Source: Brachybacterium saurashtrense (GTDB lineage Bacteria > Actinomycetota > Actinomycetes > Actinomycetales > Dermabacteraceae). From it: 64,000 bases of DNA. Both the position numbers and the translations under genes were made by a program. Under the pieces are notes generated by a model. That model was not told the origin of the DNA. It searched no databases and worked only from the letters and a program-made list of their open reading frames with translations. The DNA lies in NCBI RefSeq assembly GCF_003355475.1, contig NZ_CP031356.1:1054001-1118000 (forward strand), written 5' to 3'. Position 1 is the first letter of the stretch, and every line of letters begins with the position of its first letter. Below, one piece after another: positions 39,855 to 49,270 of the stretch.

Positions 39855-39880
39855 TCGCCCCCGGAGCCGGGGGGCTGGAC

Positions 39881-39886
39881 TAGGAT
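39881..39886 (+). promoter_or_regulatory. -10 element for leader ORF and pdtaR-like gene
   Basis: TAGGAT, 7 bases before the ATG at 39894, the spacing of the leaderless promoters elsewhere in this window. Confidence 0.5.
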
Positions 39887-39893
39887 ACCGCTG

Positions 39894-39968
39894 ATGACCA
39901 CCGGTCCTGACCCGTGGGTGCTGCGCATCCCCGGGGCACGGACCCCTCCGAGACACAGGGCGACATGA
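39894..39968 (+). CDS. Candidate 24-codon leader ORF overlapping the ANTAR regulator start
   Basis: ATG 39894 opens a 24-aa ORF (MTTGPDPWVLRIPGARTPPR, then HRAT) whose TGA overlaps the regulator's ATG as ATGA. A TAGGAT box 7 bases upstream would make it leaderless. The main gene itself has only a weak ribosome-binding site (CAGGG), so its translation may depend on ribosomes finishing this ORF. No peptide similarity is recognised. Coding status is inferred from position only. Confidence 0.4.
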   Translation: MTTGPDPWVLRIPGARTPPRHRAT

Positions 39969-40612
39969 CTGACGAGACCACTTCCCTTCCCGACGACGCC
40001 CCGCAGGATGCAGCCGCCTCCGGAGAGGCTCCGCGCCGCACCGCCGTGGTGGCGGAGGACGAGAGCCTGATCCGGATGGACATCGTGGAGACGCTCACCG
40101 AGGCGGGCTTCGAGGTGCTCGCCGCCGTCGGCGACGGGGAGAGCGCGGTCGCCAAGGTGCGCGAGCTCCGACCCGACGTGGTGGTGATGGACGTGAAGAT
40201 GCCGCAGGTGGACGGCGTGACCGCCGCCGAGCGCATCGGCGAGGACAACCTCGCCCCCGTCGTGATGCTCACCGCGTTCTCGCAGGCCGAGCTGGTGGAG
40301 CGCGCCCGTGACGCCGGGGCGATGGCGTACGTCGTCAAGCCGTTCACCCCCGCGGACCTCCTGCCCGCGATCGAGATCGCGATCTCGCGCCACCAGCAGA
40401 TCACGCAGCTCGAGTCCGAGATCGCGGATCTCGGGGAGCGCTTCGAGACCCGCAAGCGCGTGGATCGGGCCAAGGGCCTGCTGCAGACCAACATGGGGCT
40501 TTCCGAGCCCGAGGCCTTCCGCTGGATCCAGAAGACCTCCATGGACCGGCGCCTCACCATGCGCGAGGTGGCCGACGCCGTGGTGGACCAGCTGGGCGGC
40601 CCGAAGGACTGA
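39965..40612 (+). CDS. pdtaR: PdtaR-like ANTAR-domain response regulator
   Basis: 215 aa. The receiver domain (~25-140) has acidic pocket AEDES, the phosphoryl-acceptor Asp in VVVMDVKMPQVDG, and the switch Thr and Lys in MLTAF and YVVKPF. A helical linker follows, then the RNA-binding ANTAR domain at the C terminus (RVDRAKGLLQTNMGLSEPEA, KTSMDRRLTMREVADAV). Phosphorylated ANTAR regulators act as antiterminators by binding paired RNA hairpins. The architecture is that of mycobacterial PdtaR. The partner kinase PdtaS is not in the window. Confidence 0.92.
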   Translation: MTDETTSLPDDAPQDAAASGEAPRRTAVVAEDESLIRMDIVETLTEAGFEVLAAVGDGESAVAKVRELRPDVVVMDVKMPQVDGVTAAERIGEDNLAPVVMLTAFSQAELVERARDAGAMAYVVKPFTPADLLPAIEIAISRHQQITQLESEIADLGERFETRKRVDRAKGLLQTNMGLSEPEAFRWIQKTSMDRRLTMREVADAVVDQLGGPKD

Positions 40613-40665
40613 GCGGGGAACGTCGGGCCCGGGGTGGGGCCCGGCGGGAGGGGGACACGGCGACG

Positions 40666-42021
40666 ATGGCACTGGCACGACGGGACCTGGTGCGGGGGCT
40701 GGGCGCAGGGATCCTGGGGGCGGGGGCGCTCGGCGCCTGCACCCGCCGCAGGGACGGCCCGCCCACGCCGCCGCCCAGCGCGGAGCCGCTCACGGAGCCG
40801 GACACCCCGCTGGTGATCGCCCAGATCGGCGCGGACCACGGCCGCGCCGGCCAGGTGGAGGAGGCCGTCGCCGTCGCGCTCGACGAGGCCAGGATCGACG
40901 TCAACGCCCGGTGGGACGGCCTGTTCGGCCACGAGGTCGAGCTGCTGGAGCGGCACGTGGTCCACGAGCCCGGCGAGGACCTCGCCCCCGTGATCCGGGA
41001 GTTCGCCGAGGCCGGCGCGACCTGTGTGATCACCTCCGTGGACGAGGAGACCCTGATCGCCGCGATGCCCGCGCTGGTGGAGGCCGGGATGGCGGTGATC
41101 GACGTGCTCACCTCGGGGATGAGCGTGCGCTCCCAGGAGGTGCACACCGCCAACCTGCTGGTGCGGCTCTCGCCGGACGAGCGCACCCTGGCCGCGCGCT
41201 ACGCCGAGGCGGCGCTGGGCAGCAGCTCGGACCGCGCGGGCGCCCCGGGCACGGTCGCGCTCCTCTCCCCGGACACGGCACAGGGCCGCAGCCTCCTGCA
41301 CGAGCTCGAGCAGTACCTCAACCCCCGCAACGGCCGGGTGCTCTCCGCCCAGTTCTACGACGGGGACGGGATCGGCGACGTCGAGCAGCGGGTGCAGGCG
41401 GTGCTGGAGGAGCCCCCGGCCCTGCTGGTCGTCGAGGGCGGGCCGGAGACGGCCCCGTTCCTCTCCGCGCTCCACGAGGCGACGCTGGGCGAGAACGGCC
41501 GCCCCGAGGTGCAGTTCCCCCGCAGGCTGGGCCCGACGGCGACCGTGGACTACTCACGCATGCCGATCGCCGAGGACCTCGCGCCGGAGTGCCTGAGCGC
41601 GGCCACCGGCTACCAGCCCGGGGGAGAGGTGACGGTGGAGCACGAGAACATGATGCTCAACCGCAGCGCGGCCTTCCTCGAGACGGGGTACGCGTACTCG
41701 CAGCAGGCGTACGACGCGTTCACCATGGCGTGCCTCGCCGCCCAGCACGCGCTCTCGGTGACGGGCACCGCCCTCGCCGCGGCGCTCCCGGCGATCCTCA
41801 CCGGGGCGGAGGAGTGCACCGACTTCGACCAGTGCCGGCGGGTGATGCGCACGGCCCTGGAGGTGGCGGACACCGCCACGATCTCCTATCGCGGCCGGAT
41901 GGGGAAGCTGGAGCTGGGCCCGGGCGCCGACGCCCGCGTCGGGGAGCTGCGCGAGTACACCTGGTCCGAGGAGAACGCGCTGGGGCCGGGCACCGCGACG
42001 GGGTTCGAGGCGCCTGCGTGA
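40666..42021 (+). CDS. Tat-exported lipoprotein, periplasmic-binding-protein type 1 fold
   Basis: 451 aa. The signal has twin arginines (ALARRDLVRGLGAG) and lipobox LGAC with C25 as the lipidation site, so it is a Tat-secreted lipoprotein anchored to the outer face of the membrane. The body resembles branched-chain amino-acid/amide receptors (LVIAQIGADHGRAGQVEEAV, TCVITSVDEETLIAAMPALV, TVALLSPDTAQGRSLL, LLVVEGGPETAPFLSAL). No permease or ATPase genes adjoin it, so it may be a sensor or solitary receptor. Ligand unknown. GGAGGGGG precedes the ATG. Confidence 0.8.
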   Translation: MALARRDLVRGLGAGILGAGALGACTRRRDGPPTPPPSAEPLTEPDTPLVIAQIGADHGRAGQVEEAVAVALDEARIDVNARWDGLFGHEVELLERHVVHEPGEDLAPVIREFAEAGATCVITSVDEETLIAAMPALVEAGMAVIDVLTSGMSVRSQEVHTANLLVRLSPDERTLAARYAEAALGSSSDRAGAPGTVALLSPDTAQGRSLLHELEQYLNPRNGRVLSAQFYDGDGIGDVEQRVQAVLEEPPALLVVEGGPETAPFLSALHEATLGENGRPEVQFPRRLGPTATVDYSRMPIAEDLAPECLSAATGYQPGGEVTVEHENMMLNRSAAFLETGYAYSQQAYDAFTMACLAAQHALSVTGTALAAALPAILTGAEECTDFDQCRRVMRTALEVADTATISYRGRMGKLELGPGADARVGELREYTWSEENALGPGTATGFEAPA

Positions 42022-42028
42022 CGAGCGC

Positions 42029-42508
42029 TCAGCGCGGGGGCAGCAGCTGGGTCGCGACCGTCACCGTGCTCAGCAGCGCCCCGTCCTCGTCATGCACGTC
42101 CACCAGGTAGTTCGCGACCTGACGGCCCAGATGCCGCGCGCTGCAGCGAGCGGTCACCGTGCCGCCGCGGGCGGAGCGGTGGTGCAGTGCGGAGACGGAG
42201 GTGCCCACCGCCTGCGCGCCCTCGCCGTGCACCTCGCGGGCGCGGAGGATCGCGCAGAAGGACGCGATCGACTCCGCGAGCGCGATCGTCGCCCCGCCGT
42301 GCAGCAGACCCGCCGGCTGGGTGTTGCCCGCCACCGGCATCGTCGCGGTGCCCGCACCGGGGTCCAGGGTGCGCAGCTCGATGCCGCAGCGCTCCAGCAG
42401 GGTGCCGCGAAGCAGCGGTGCGAAGTGCGCGCGCAGCTCCTCCGTGACCGGGGGTGCGGTGCGGTGCGCGGGGGCGGCGGCGTCGGGGGCGAGGGAGGTG
42501 TGGTCCAT
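42029..42508 (-). CDS. PaaI-family hotdog-fold thioesterase
   Basis: 159 aa. The hotdog core has the active-site loop NTQPAGLLHGGATIALAES, with the Gly-Gly-hotdog helix pattern of PaaI/YbgC-like acyl-CoA thioesterases, and a C-terminal strand (NYLVDVHDEDGALLSTVTV). The likely substrate is an aryl- or acyl-CoA (for example hydroxyphenylacetyl- or DHNA-CoA), but the sequence does not decide. ATG 42508 is preceded by CAGTCT and a 6-base spacer, suggesting a leaderless message. Divergent from polA. Confidence 0.88.
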   Translation of the reverse strand: MDHTSLAPDAAAPAHRTAPPVTEELRAHFAPLLRGTLLERCGIELRTLDPGAGTATMPVAGNTQPAGLLHGGATIALAESIASFCAILRAREVHGEGAQAVGTSVSALHHRSARGGTVTARCSARHLGRQVANYLVDVHDEDGALLSTVTVATQLLPPR

Positions 42509-42514
42509 GCTCCG

Positions 42515-42520
42515 AGACTG
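42515..42520 (-). promoter_or_regulatory. -10 element for thioesterase (leaderless)
   Basis: On the minus strand CAGTCT is followed by 6 bases (CGGAGC) and then ATG 42508. The 59-base divergent gap also holds the polA start signals. Confidence 0.45.
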
Positions 42521-42567
42521 CCACAGGCGCGGGGCGCGACGGGCACGGACATGGGAGGATGCTCCTC

Positions 42568-45282
42568 ATGAGTGCGAGTGACATCGACGACCAGCGCCTC
42601 CTCCTCATCGACGGGCACGCGATGGCCTTCCGGGCCTTCTTCGCGCTGCCCGCCGACGGCTTCAGCGACGGCCGGGGCCAGGCCACCAACGCGGTCTACG
42701 GCTTCGTACGCATGCTCATCAACGTGGTCGCCTCCGAGCGCCCCACTCATCTCGCGGTCGCCTTCGACCTGCCTGGCGGCACCTTCCGCGACCGCATCTA
42801 CGACCAGTACAAGGGCGGCCGGGACGAGACCCCGGAGGCCTTCCACGGCCAGATCGGCCTGATCATGCAGGTGCTCGACGCGCTGGGCGTGCGGTGGCTG
42901 ACCTACGAGGACTACGAGGCCGACGACATCATCGCCACCCTCGCCACCCGCGCCGAGGAGGCCGGCCACGAGGCGCTGATCGTCTCCAGCGACCGGGACG
43001 CGATCCAGCTGGTGGGGGAGAAGGTGACCCTCCTCCAGCCGGTCAAGGGCGTCACCGAGATGCGCCGCATGACCCCCGCCGCCGTGGAGGAGAAGTACGG
43101 GCTGGCCCCCGAGCGCTACCCCGACCTGGCGGCGCTGGTGGGCGAGGCGGCGGACAACCTCCCCGGCGTGCCCGGCGTGGGCCCCAAGACGGCCGCGAAG
43201 TGGATCGTGAAGTACGGGGACCTGCCCGGCGTGATCGCCCACGCCGACGAGATCACCGGCAAGGCCGGGCAGTCGCTGCGCGACCACCTCGCCGACGTGG
43301 AGCGCAATCGCCTGATGAACGCGGCCTGCACCACCCTGGACCTCCCCGCGGACGCCGAGCACTACGCGCTGGGCCACGGCGACAGGGCCCGCGTGATGGG
43401 GGTGTTCGACGATCTCGCCTTCGGCGACACCATCCGCCGCGACCTGCCCGCCGTGCTGCTCGGGGAGGAGCCGGAGGAGGGCACCGCCGCGGCCCCCGAG
43501 GAGACCGCGACCCTCGACGTCCGCGACGCCGCCTCCCTCGAGGCGCTGCTCGCCGCGGGCACGGAGCTGCTCGCGCTGGACGTGGTCGAGGACGTCCGCG
43601 GCGGCGCGATGATGGGCCTGGCCACGCCCACGACCCAGGGCGCGATCCTGCTCGGGGCCCTCGACTCCGAGGCCACCGAGGCCCTCGCCGCCGCGCTCGC
43701 GGCCGCGGAGGAGATCCGTGTGGCCGACGCCCCCTTCGTGCGCTCCTGGCTGGGGGAGAACGGCTACCCGCTCGGCGGGCGGCTGCGCGACCTGTCGCTG
43801 GAGTCCTTCGTGCTGCGGCCCGGGGCGCGCAGCTACGACGCGGAGGCGCTGGGGAGCGACCTGGGGGGTGCGAGCTTCGCGCCGCGGCCGCGCCGTCCTG
43901 CTCCGTCCACGCTGGCGAAGGAGAGCGCCGAGGTGCGGGCCGAGCACGTGGCCGCCGCGGGGGACCGGCTCGCCACCGCCGCCGCCGCTCTCCACCCCGC
44001 CGCGGAGGAGCTCACCGCACGCCTCGGCGAGGCGCCGTGGGCCCTGACGATCCTCGACGAGCTCGAGCGCCCGCTGCAGGCGGTGCTGGAGACGATGCAC
44101 GAGCGCGGCATCGCGATCGACACCGCGGCGCTGGGGACCCTGCGCGAGGAGTTCGAGGGCTTCGTCGCCCAGGCCAAGCGCGAGGCCGGACAGCTCGTGG
44201 GGGAGGAGGTCAACCTCGCCTCGCCCAAGCAGCTCCAGGTGGTGCTGTTCGACACCCTCGCCCTGCCCACCACGCGGAAGATCTCCTCCGGCCACTCCAC
44301 CGACGCCGAGTCGCTCACCGACCTGCAGGAGTCGCTGGACCCCGAGTCCACCGGCCACCAGTTCCTCTCCTGGCTGCTGCGCTTCCGCGAGATGAGCAAG
44401 CTGACCGGCTACCTGGTGGGACTCGACAAGGTGGTGGACACCGGCTCCCGAGTGCACACCACCTTCCAGCAGACCGCCGCCGCGACCGGGCGCCTCGCCT
44501 CCACGGAGCCGAACCTGCAGAACATCCCCGTGCGCACCGCCGAGGGGCAGCGGATCAGGGACGTGTTCGTCGCCGGAGAGGGCTTCGAGACCCTGCTCAC
44601 CGCCGACTACTCGCAGATCGAGATGCGCATCATGGCCCACCTCTCGGAGGACGAGGGCCTGATCGAGGCCTTCCGCTCCGGGGAGGACCTGCACAACTTC
44701 GTCGCCTCGCGCGTGTTCGGGGTGAGCCCCGACGCCGTGGACCCGGCGATGCGCTCCAAGACGAAGGCCGTCAGCTACGGGCTGGCCTACGGCCTCTCCG
44801 CCTTCGGCCTGTCCCGCCAGCTGCGGATCTCCCGCGCCGAGGCGACGGCGCTGCGCGACGGCTACTTCGAGCGCTTCGGCGGGGTGCGCGACTACCTCCA
44901 CCACAGCGTGGAGACCGCGCGCAGCACCGGATACACCGAGACGCTCCTGGGCCGCCGCCGGTACCTGCCCGATCTCACCTCGGACAACCGGCAGCGGCGC
45001 GAGAACGCGGAGCGCGTGGCGCTGAACTCCCCGATCCAGGGCAGCGCGGCGGACCTCATCAAGCTCGCGATGCTCGCGGTCGAGTCCCGCATGCGGGAGG
45101 CGGAGCTGCGCTCGCGGATGCTGCTGCAGGTGCACGACGAGCTGGTGGTGGAGGTCGCCCCGGGCGAGCTCGACCGGGTGCGGGAGATCGTGGAGGAGGG
45201 CATGGACTCCGCCTACGAGCTCTCCGTCCCGCTCGAGGTCGGGGTCGGGATCGGCCGCACCTGGCGCGAGGCGGCGCACTGA
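42568..45282 (+). CDS. polA: DNA polymerase I
   Basis: 904 aa. The 5'-3' exonuclease/flap domain (1-290) has LLIDGHAMAFRAFFAL, YEADDIIATLA, SSDRDAIQLV and GVPGVGPKTAAKW. The middle domain (~310-480) lacks the D-x-E proofreading motif (ALDVVEDVRGG), as is common in actinobacteria. The polymerase domain has motif A TADYSQIEMRIMAH, motif B KTKAVSYGLAYGLS and motif C QVHDELVVEV. The second ATG (42568) is favoured because GGGAGG lies 9 bases upstream; alternatively GAGGAT at 42555-42560 makes it leaderless. Confidence 0.97.
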   Translation: MSASDIDDQRLLLIDGHAMAFRAFFALPADGFSDGRGQATNAVYGFVRMLINVVASERPTHLAVAFDLPGGTFRDRIYDQYKGGRDETPEAFHGQIGLIMQVLDALGVRWLTYEDYEADDIIATLATRAEEAGHEALIVSSDRDAIQLVGEKVTLLQPVKGVTEMRRMTPAAVEEKYGLAPERYPDLAALVGEAADNLPGVPGVGPKTAAKWIVKYGDLPGVIAHADEITGKAGQSLRDHLADVERNRLMNAACTTLDLPADAEHYALGHGDRARVMGVFDDLAFGDTIRRDLPAVLLGEEPEEGTAAAPEETATLDVRDAASLEALLAAGTELLALDVVEDVRGGAMMGLATPTTQGAILLGALDSEATEALAAALAAAEEIRVADAPFVRSWLGENGYPLGGRLRDLSLESFVLRPGARSYDAEALGSDLGGASFAPRPRRPAPSTLAKESAEVRAEHVAAAGDRLATAAAALHPAAEELTARLGEAPWALTILDELERPLQAVLETMHERGIAIDTAALGTLREEFEGFVAQAKREAGQLVGEEVNLASPKQLQVVLFDTLALPTTRKISSGHSTDAESLTDLQESLDPESTGHQFLSWLLRFREMSKLTGYLVGLDKVVDTGSRVHTTFQQTAAATGRLASTEPNLQNIPVRTAEGQRIRDVFVAGEGFETLLTADYSQIEMRIMAHLSEDEGLIEAFRSGEDLHNFVASRVFGVSPDAVDPAMRSKTKAVSYGLAYGLSAFGLSRQLRISRAEATALRDGYFERFGGVRDYLHHSVETARSTGYTETLLGRRRYLPDLTSDNRQRRENAERVALNSPIQGSAADLIKLAMLAVESRMREAELRSRMLLQVHDELVVEVAPGELDRVREIVEEGMDSAYELSVPLEVGVGIGRTWREAAH

Positions 45283-45386
45283 CGGGTGCCGCGGGCGGCC
45301 CTCGTGCCGCGCGCGTCGGGACGGACATCACACCGGCGGGGGCGTCGCCGCGGGTCGGCGCCCTCGCACTCCGGGAGCGGGGCTGT

Positions 45387-45392
45387 TAGGCT
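45387..45392 (+). promoter_or_regulatory. -10 element for rpsA
   Basis: TAGGCT, giving a leader of about 130 bases before ATG 45529. The same hexamer precedes uvrB. Confidence 0.45.
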
Positions 45393-45419
45393 TTCGAAGG
45401 TCTGTGCGCGAGTCGTCGC

Positions 45420-45438
45420 CGTCGTGGTCACCACGACG
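45420..45438. promoter_or_regulatory. Palindrome in the rpsA leader
   Basis: CGTCGTGGT-C-ACCACGACG, perfect 9-bp arms about one central base. As RNA it would form an 8-bp hairpin with a TCA loop in the untranslated leader; as DNA it is a candidate operator. S1 autoregulates through its leader in enterobacteria, so an RNA role is plausible but unproven. Nothing else stands out in the 246-base gap. Confidence 0.45.
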
Positions 45439-45528
45439 CCCCGCACCCGCCGCGGACAGGTCCTCCCCGGAGGGCCTGCATTCCCATCGACCCTACTCAT
45501 TTCCTGTCCCGACGGAGTCCATACCTAC

Positions 45529-47016
45529 ATGACCGACACCACGACCCCCCAGATCGCCATCAACGACATCGGTGACGCCGACGAGCTCATGGCCGCCATC
45601 GATGCCACCATCAAGTACTTCAACGATGGCGACATCGTCGAGGGAACCGTGGTGAAGGTCGATCACGACGAGGTCCTCCTGGACATCGGCTACAAGACCG
45701 AGGGCGTCATCCCCTCGCGCGAGCTGTCCATCAAGCACGACGTCGACCCCGGCGAGGTCGTCGAGGTCGGCGACGAGATCGAGGCCCTGGTCCTCCAGAA
45801 GGAGGACAAGGAGGGCCGGCTGATCCTGTCCAAGAAGCGCGCCCAGTACGAGCGCGCTTGGGGCACGATCGAGCAGATCAAGGAGGACGAGGGCGTCGTC
45901 ACCGGTCGCGTCATCGAGGTCGTCAAGGGCGGTCTCATCGTCGACATCGGCCTGCGCGGCTTCCTCCCCGCCTCCCTCGTCGAGATGCGTCGCGTCCGCG
46001 ACCTGCAGCCGTACGTCGGCCAGGAGATCGAGGCGAAGATCATCGAGCTGGACAAGAACCGCAACAACGTGGTCCTGTCCCGCCGCGCCTACCTGGAGGA
46101 GACCCAGTCCGCGGTCCGCTCCGACTTCCTGCAGACCCTCCAGAAGGGCCAGGTCCGCGAGGGCGCCGTGTCCTCGATCGTCAACTTCGGCGCCTTCGTC
46201 GACCTGGGCGGCGTGGACGGCCTGGTGCACGTCTCCGAGCTGTCCTGGAAGCACATCGACCACCCCTCCGAGGTCGTCGAGGTGGGCCAGAAGGTCAAGG
46301 TCGAGGTCCTGGACGTCGACATGGACCGCGAGCGCGTCTCCCTGTCGCTGAAGGCGACCCAGGAGGACCCGTGGCAGCTCTTCGCCCGCACCCACGCCAT
46401 CGGCGAGGTCGTGCCCGGCAAGGTCACCAAGCTGGTGCCCTTCGGCGCGTTCGTCCGCGTGGAGGACGGCATCGAGGGCCTCGTGCACATCTCCGAGCTG
46501 GCCCAGCGCCACGTGGATCTGCCGGAGCAGGTCGTCACCGTCGACCAGGACGTCTTCGTCAAGGTCATCGACATCGATCTCGAGCGTCGCCGGATCTCCC
46601 TCTCGCTGAAGCAGGCGAACGAGGGTGTGGACCCCGAGGGCGACGACACCACCTTCGACCCGGCGCTCTACGGCATGGCCGCGGAGTACGACGCCAACGG
46701 CGAGTACAAGTACCCCGAGGGCTTCGACCCGGAGACCAACGAGTGGCTCGAGGGCTACGACGCCCAGCGCGAGGAGTGGGAGGGCCAGTACGCGGCCGCC
46801 TACGAGCGCTGGACCGCCCACAAGGCCCAGGTCGCCGAGGCGCTCAAGGCCGACGAGGAGTCCGCGAACGCCCCGGCCGCCGCGGCGTCCTCCTCCTCGA
46901 CCGCGGATGCCGGCGCCGCCGCGCAGACCTCCTACCAGTCGAGCTCCTCGGACGAGGGCACGCTCGCCTCGGACGAGGCCCTGGCCGCGCTGCGCGCCAA
47001 GCTCACCGGCAACTGA
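45529..47016 (+). CDS. rpsA: 30S ribosomal protein S1
   Basis: 495 aa with four S1 RNA-binding domains: ~35-110 (GDIVEGTVVKVDHDEVLLDI), ~120-190 (GVVTGRVIEVVKGGLIVDIG), ~205-275 (GAVSSIVNFGAFVDLGGVDG) and ~290-360 (GKVTKLVPFGAFVRVEDGIE). A long acidic, Ser/Ala-rich tail follows. Four domains, versus six in Escherichia coli, is usual for actinobacteria. The start is ATG 45529 with CGGAG upstream. It binds mRNA leaders at the ribosome. Divergent residues in the tail are low-complexity. Confidence 0.97.
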   Translation: MTDTTTPQIAINDIGDADELMAAIDATIKYFNDGDIVEGTVVKVDHDEVLLDIGYKTEGVIPSRELSIKHDVDPGEVVEVGDEIEALVLQKEDKEGRLILSKKRAQYERAWGTIEQIKEDEGVVTGRVIEVVKGGLIVDIGLRGFLPASLVEMRRVRDLQPYVGQEIEAKIIELDKNRNNVVLSRRAYLEETQSAVRSDFLQTLQKGQVREGAVSSIVNFGAFVDLGGVDGLVHVSELSWKHIDHPSEVVEVGQKVKVEVLDVDMDRERVSLSLKATQEDPWQLFARTHAIGEVVPGKVTKLVPFGAFVRVEDGIEGLVHISELAQRHVDLPEQVVTVDQDVFVKVIDIDLERRRISLSLKQANEGVDPEGDDTTFDPALYGMAAEYDANGEYKYPEGFDPETNEWLEGYDAQREEWEGQYAAAYERWTAHKAQVAEALKADEESANAPAAAASSSSTADAGAAAQTSYQSSSSDEGTLASDEALAALRAKLTGN

Positions 47017-47036
47017 TCGCCTGATCCGTTCCACGG

Positions 47037-47073
47037 ACGGCCCGGTCCCCGCACTGCGCGGGGGCCGGGCCGT
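47037..47073 (+). terminator. Terminator after rpsA
   Basis: 16-bp stem (47037-47052 with 47058-47073) with one G-T pair and loop ACTGC, 20 bases past the stop, followed by GTTCCGGTTCC. Confidence 0.85.
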
Positions 47074-47118
47074 TCCGGTTCCGCTGGGACGCATGCGGTG
47101 TTCCGGCGCCGCAAGCGG

Positions 47119-47124
47119 CACACT
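47119..47124 (+). promoter_or_regulatory. -10 element for HAD hydrolase (leaderless)
   Basis: CACACT followed by exactly 6 bases and ATG 47131. A weak hexamer, but the spacing matches coaE and uvrB. Confidence 0.35.
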
Positions 47125-47130
47125 GGTGCC

Positions 47131-47961
47131 ATGAACGCCACGCTCGAGTCCCATCCGATCCACACCTGGCTCACCGACATGGACGGGGTGCTCGTCCACG
47201 AGCAGGCCGCCCTGCCGGGAGCCGCGGAGTTCATCTCCGCCCTGCAGCAGTACGGTCGGCCCTTCCTGGTGCTGACGAACAACTCGATCTTCACCCCCAG
47301 GGACCTGCGCGCACGGCTGTCCCGCAGCGGCATCGAGATCCCCGAGGAGTCGATCTGGACCAGCGCCCTGGCCACCGCGCGCTTCCTCGCCGAGCAGCAG
47401 CCCGGCGCGGCCGCGTACGTGATCGGGGAGGCCGGGCTCACCAGCGCGATGCACGAGGAGGGGTTCATCCTCGCGGACACGGAGGTCGAGTTCGTCGTGC
47501 TGGGGGAGACCCGCACCTACTCCTTCGAGTCGATCACCCGGGCGATCCGCCTGATCCGCAACGGTGCGAAGTTCATCGCCACCAACCCTGACGTCACCGG
47601 GCCCAGCGCCGAGGGGCCGCTGCCGGCCACCGGGTCGGTCGCCGCGATGATCACCGCCGCCACCGGCATCGAGCCGTACTACGTGGGCAAGCCGAACCCG
47701 CTCATGATGCGCACGGCCCTGAACCGGATCGGCGCCCACTCGGAGACCTCGATCATGATCGGGGACCGCATGGACACCGACGTGAAGTCCGGGCTGGAGG
47801 CGGGGATGCGCTCGGTGCTGGTGCTCACCGGGTCCACGCACCGCGACGAGATCGTGCAGTACCCCTACCGGCCCACCGCCGTGCTCGGCGGCATCGCCGA
47901 CGTGGTGCCGCTGGTGGAGCAGCTCACACCGCTGGAGTCCGTGGAGCTGGACGAGGACTGA
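47131..47961 (+). CDS. HAD-IIA family sugar/nucleotide phosphatase (NagD-like)
   Basis: 276 aa. Motif I is [12 protein letters not shown] with Asp nucleophile and acid/base Asp, motif II VLTNNS, motif III Lys in [13 protein letters not shown], and motif [16 protein letters not shown]. The C2 cap domain (GATAYVIGE-like [13 protein letters not shown]) defines the IIA subclass. Members dephosphorylate UMP, glycolate-P or similar small phosphates; the substrate is open. ATG 47131 is preferred to the in-frame GTG 47098 because a -10-like box lies 6 bases before it and no ribosome-binding site precedes either. Confidence 0.9.
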   Translation: MNATLESHPIHTWLTDMDGVLVHEQAALPGAAEFISALQQYGRPFLVLTNNSIFTPRDLRARLSRSGIEIPEESIWTSALATARFLAEQQPGAAAYVIGEAGLTSAMHEEGFILADTEVEFVVLGETRTYSFESITRAIRLIRNGAKFIATNPDVTGPSAEGPLPATGSVAAMITAATGIEPYYVGKPNPLMMRTALNRIGAHSETSIMIGDRMDTDVKSGLEAGMRSVLVLTGSTHRDEIVQYPYRPTAVLGGIADVVPLVEQLTPLESVELDED

Positions 47962-48000
47962 TCGCCCCGGACGGGACGTCGTCGGCGGGGCGCCTCATGA

Positions 48001-48006
48001 GAGAAT
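48001..48006 (+). promoter_or_regulatory. -10 element for aro operon (leaderless)
   Basis: GAGAAT, 7 bases before the aroC ATG at 48014. No ribosome-binding site lies between, so the aroC message is probably leaderless. Confidence 0.45.
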
Positions 48007-48013
48007 CGGTGCC

Positions 48014-49270
48014 ATGTTGCGCTGGCTCACGGCCGGGGAATCCCACGGCCCCTCCCTCCTCTCCCTGCTCGACGGCGTCCCGGCCGGCATCGAGCTGACC
48101 AGTGACGATCTGAAGGACGCGCTCGCGCGCCGGCGCCTCGGCCATGGCCGCGGCAGCCGGCAGAAGTTCGAGCAGGACGTGCTGACGATCCACGGCGGTC
48201 TGCGCCACGGGCGCACCCTCGGCTCCCCGCTCGCGATCGAGATCGCGAACTCCGAGTGGCCGAAGTGGGAGAAGGTGATGAGCGCCGATCCGGTGGCCCG
48301 CGAGGACCTGCTGGTCGATGCCGGCACCGGGGACGAGCGCGAGATCGCCCGCAACCGCCCGCTGTCGCGGCCGCGTCCCGGCCACGCGGACCTCTCGGGC
48401 ATGCTGAAGTACGGCTTCGAGGAGGCGCGTCCGGTCCTCGAGCGCGCCAGCGCCCGCGAGACCGCCGCCCGGGTGGTCGCCGGGCGCGTCGCCGCGGCCC
48501 TGCTGGAGCAGTCCGCGGGGATCCGGCTGGTCTCGCACACCCTGCAGACGGGCTCCGTGCGCGTCCCCGAGGACGCTGCGCTGCCCACCCCGGAGGACGT
48601 CCCGCTGCTGGACGCCGATCCGCTGCGCTGCTTCGATCGCGAGACCTCGGCCGCGATGGTCGCCGAGGTGGACTCCGCGAAGTCCGACGGCGACACGCTC
48701 GGCGGCGTCGTCGAGGTGCTCGTGTACGGCGCGCCGGTGGGTCTCGGCTCCCACGTGCAGTGGGACCGGCGCCTGGACGGCCGGCTGGCGCAGGCGATCA
48801 TGTCCATCCAGGCGATGAAGGGCGTGGAGATCGGCGACGGCTTCGCCACCGCCGGCCGGCGCGGTTCCGTCGCGCACGACGAGATCCTCGCCGCCCAGGA
48901 CGCGCCCGAGGACTCCGGGCGCACCTTCCCCCGGGTCACGAACCGGGCCGGCGGCGTCGAGGGCGGCATGACCAACGGGCAGGTGATCCGGGTGCGCGGC
49001 GCTCTCAAGCCCATCTCCACGGTGCCGCGCGCGCTGCGCACCGTGGACGTGGCCACGGGGGAGCAGACCACTGCCAACCATCAGCGCTCCGACACCTGCG
49101 CCGTCGCCCCCGCCGCCGTGATCGCCGAGGCCGTGGTCGCGCTGACCCTCGCCGACGCCCTGCTGGAGAAGACCGGCGGGGACTCGGTGGCGGAGATCCG
49201 CGCCCACCTGGAGCAGACCCGGTCCCTGCAGTCGGCGCTCACCGACCGCCGCCCGGACAGCACTTCGTGA
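48014..49270 (+). CDS. aroC: Chorismate synthase
   Basis: 418 aa. It starts [23 protein letters not shown]-binding signatures are [22 protein letters not shown] and [14 protein letters not shown], with [11 protein letters not shown] and [12 protein letters not shown] near the end. It converts EPSP to chorismate using reduced FMN, feeding trpE in this window. First gene of aroC-aroK-aroB-aroD. It overlaps aroK by GTGA. Confidence 0.98.
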   Translation: MLRWLTAGESHGPSLLSLLDGVPAGIELTSDDLKDALARRRLGHGRGSRQKFEQDVLTIHGGLRHGRTLGSPLAIEIANSEWPKWEKVMSADPVAREDLLVDAGTGDEREIARNRPLSRPRPGHADLSGMLKYGFEEARPVLERASARETAARVVAGRVAAALLEQSAGIRLVSHTLQTGSVRVPEDAALPTPEDVPLLDADPLRCFDRETSAAMVAEVDSAKSDGDTLGGVVEVLVYGAPVGLGSHVQWDRRLDGRLAQAIMSIQAMKGVEIGDGFATAGRRGSVAHDEILAAQDAPEDSGRTFPRVTNRAGGVEGGMTNGQVIRVRGALKPISTVPRALRTVDVATGEQTTANHQRSDTCAVAPAAVIAEAVVALTLADALLEKTGGDSVAEIRAHLEQTRSLQSALTDRRPDSTS

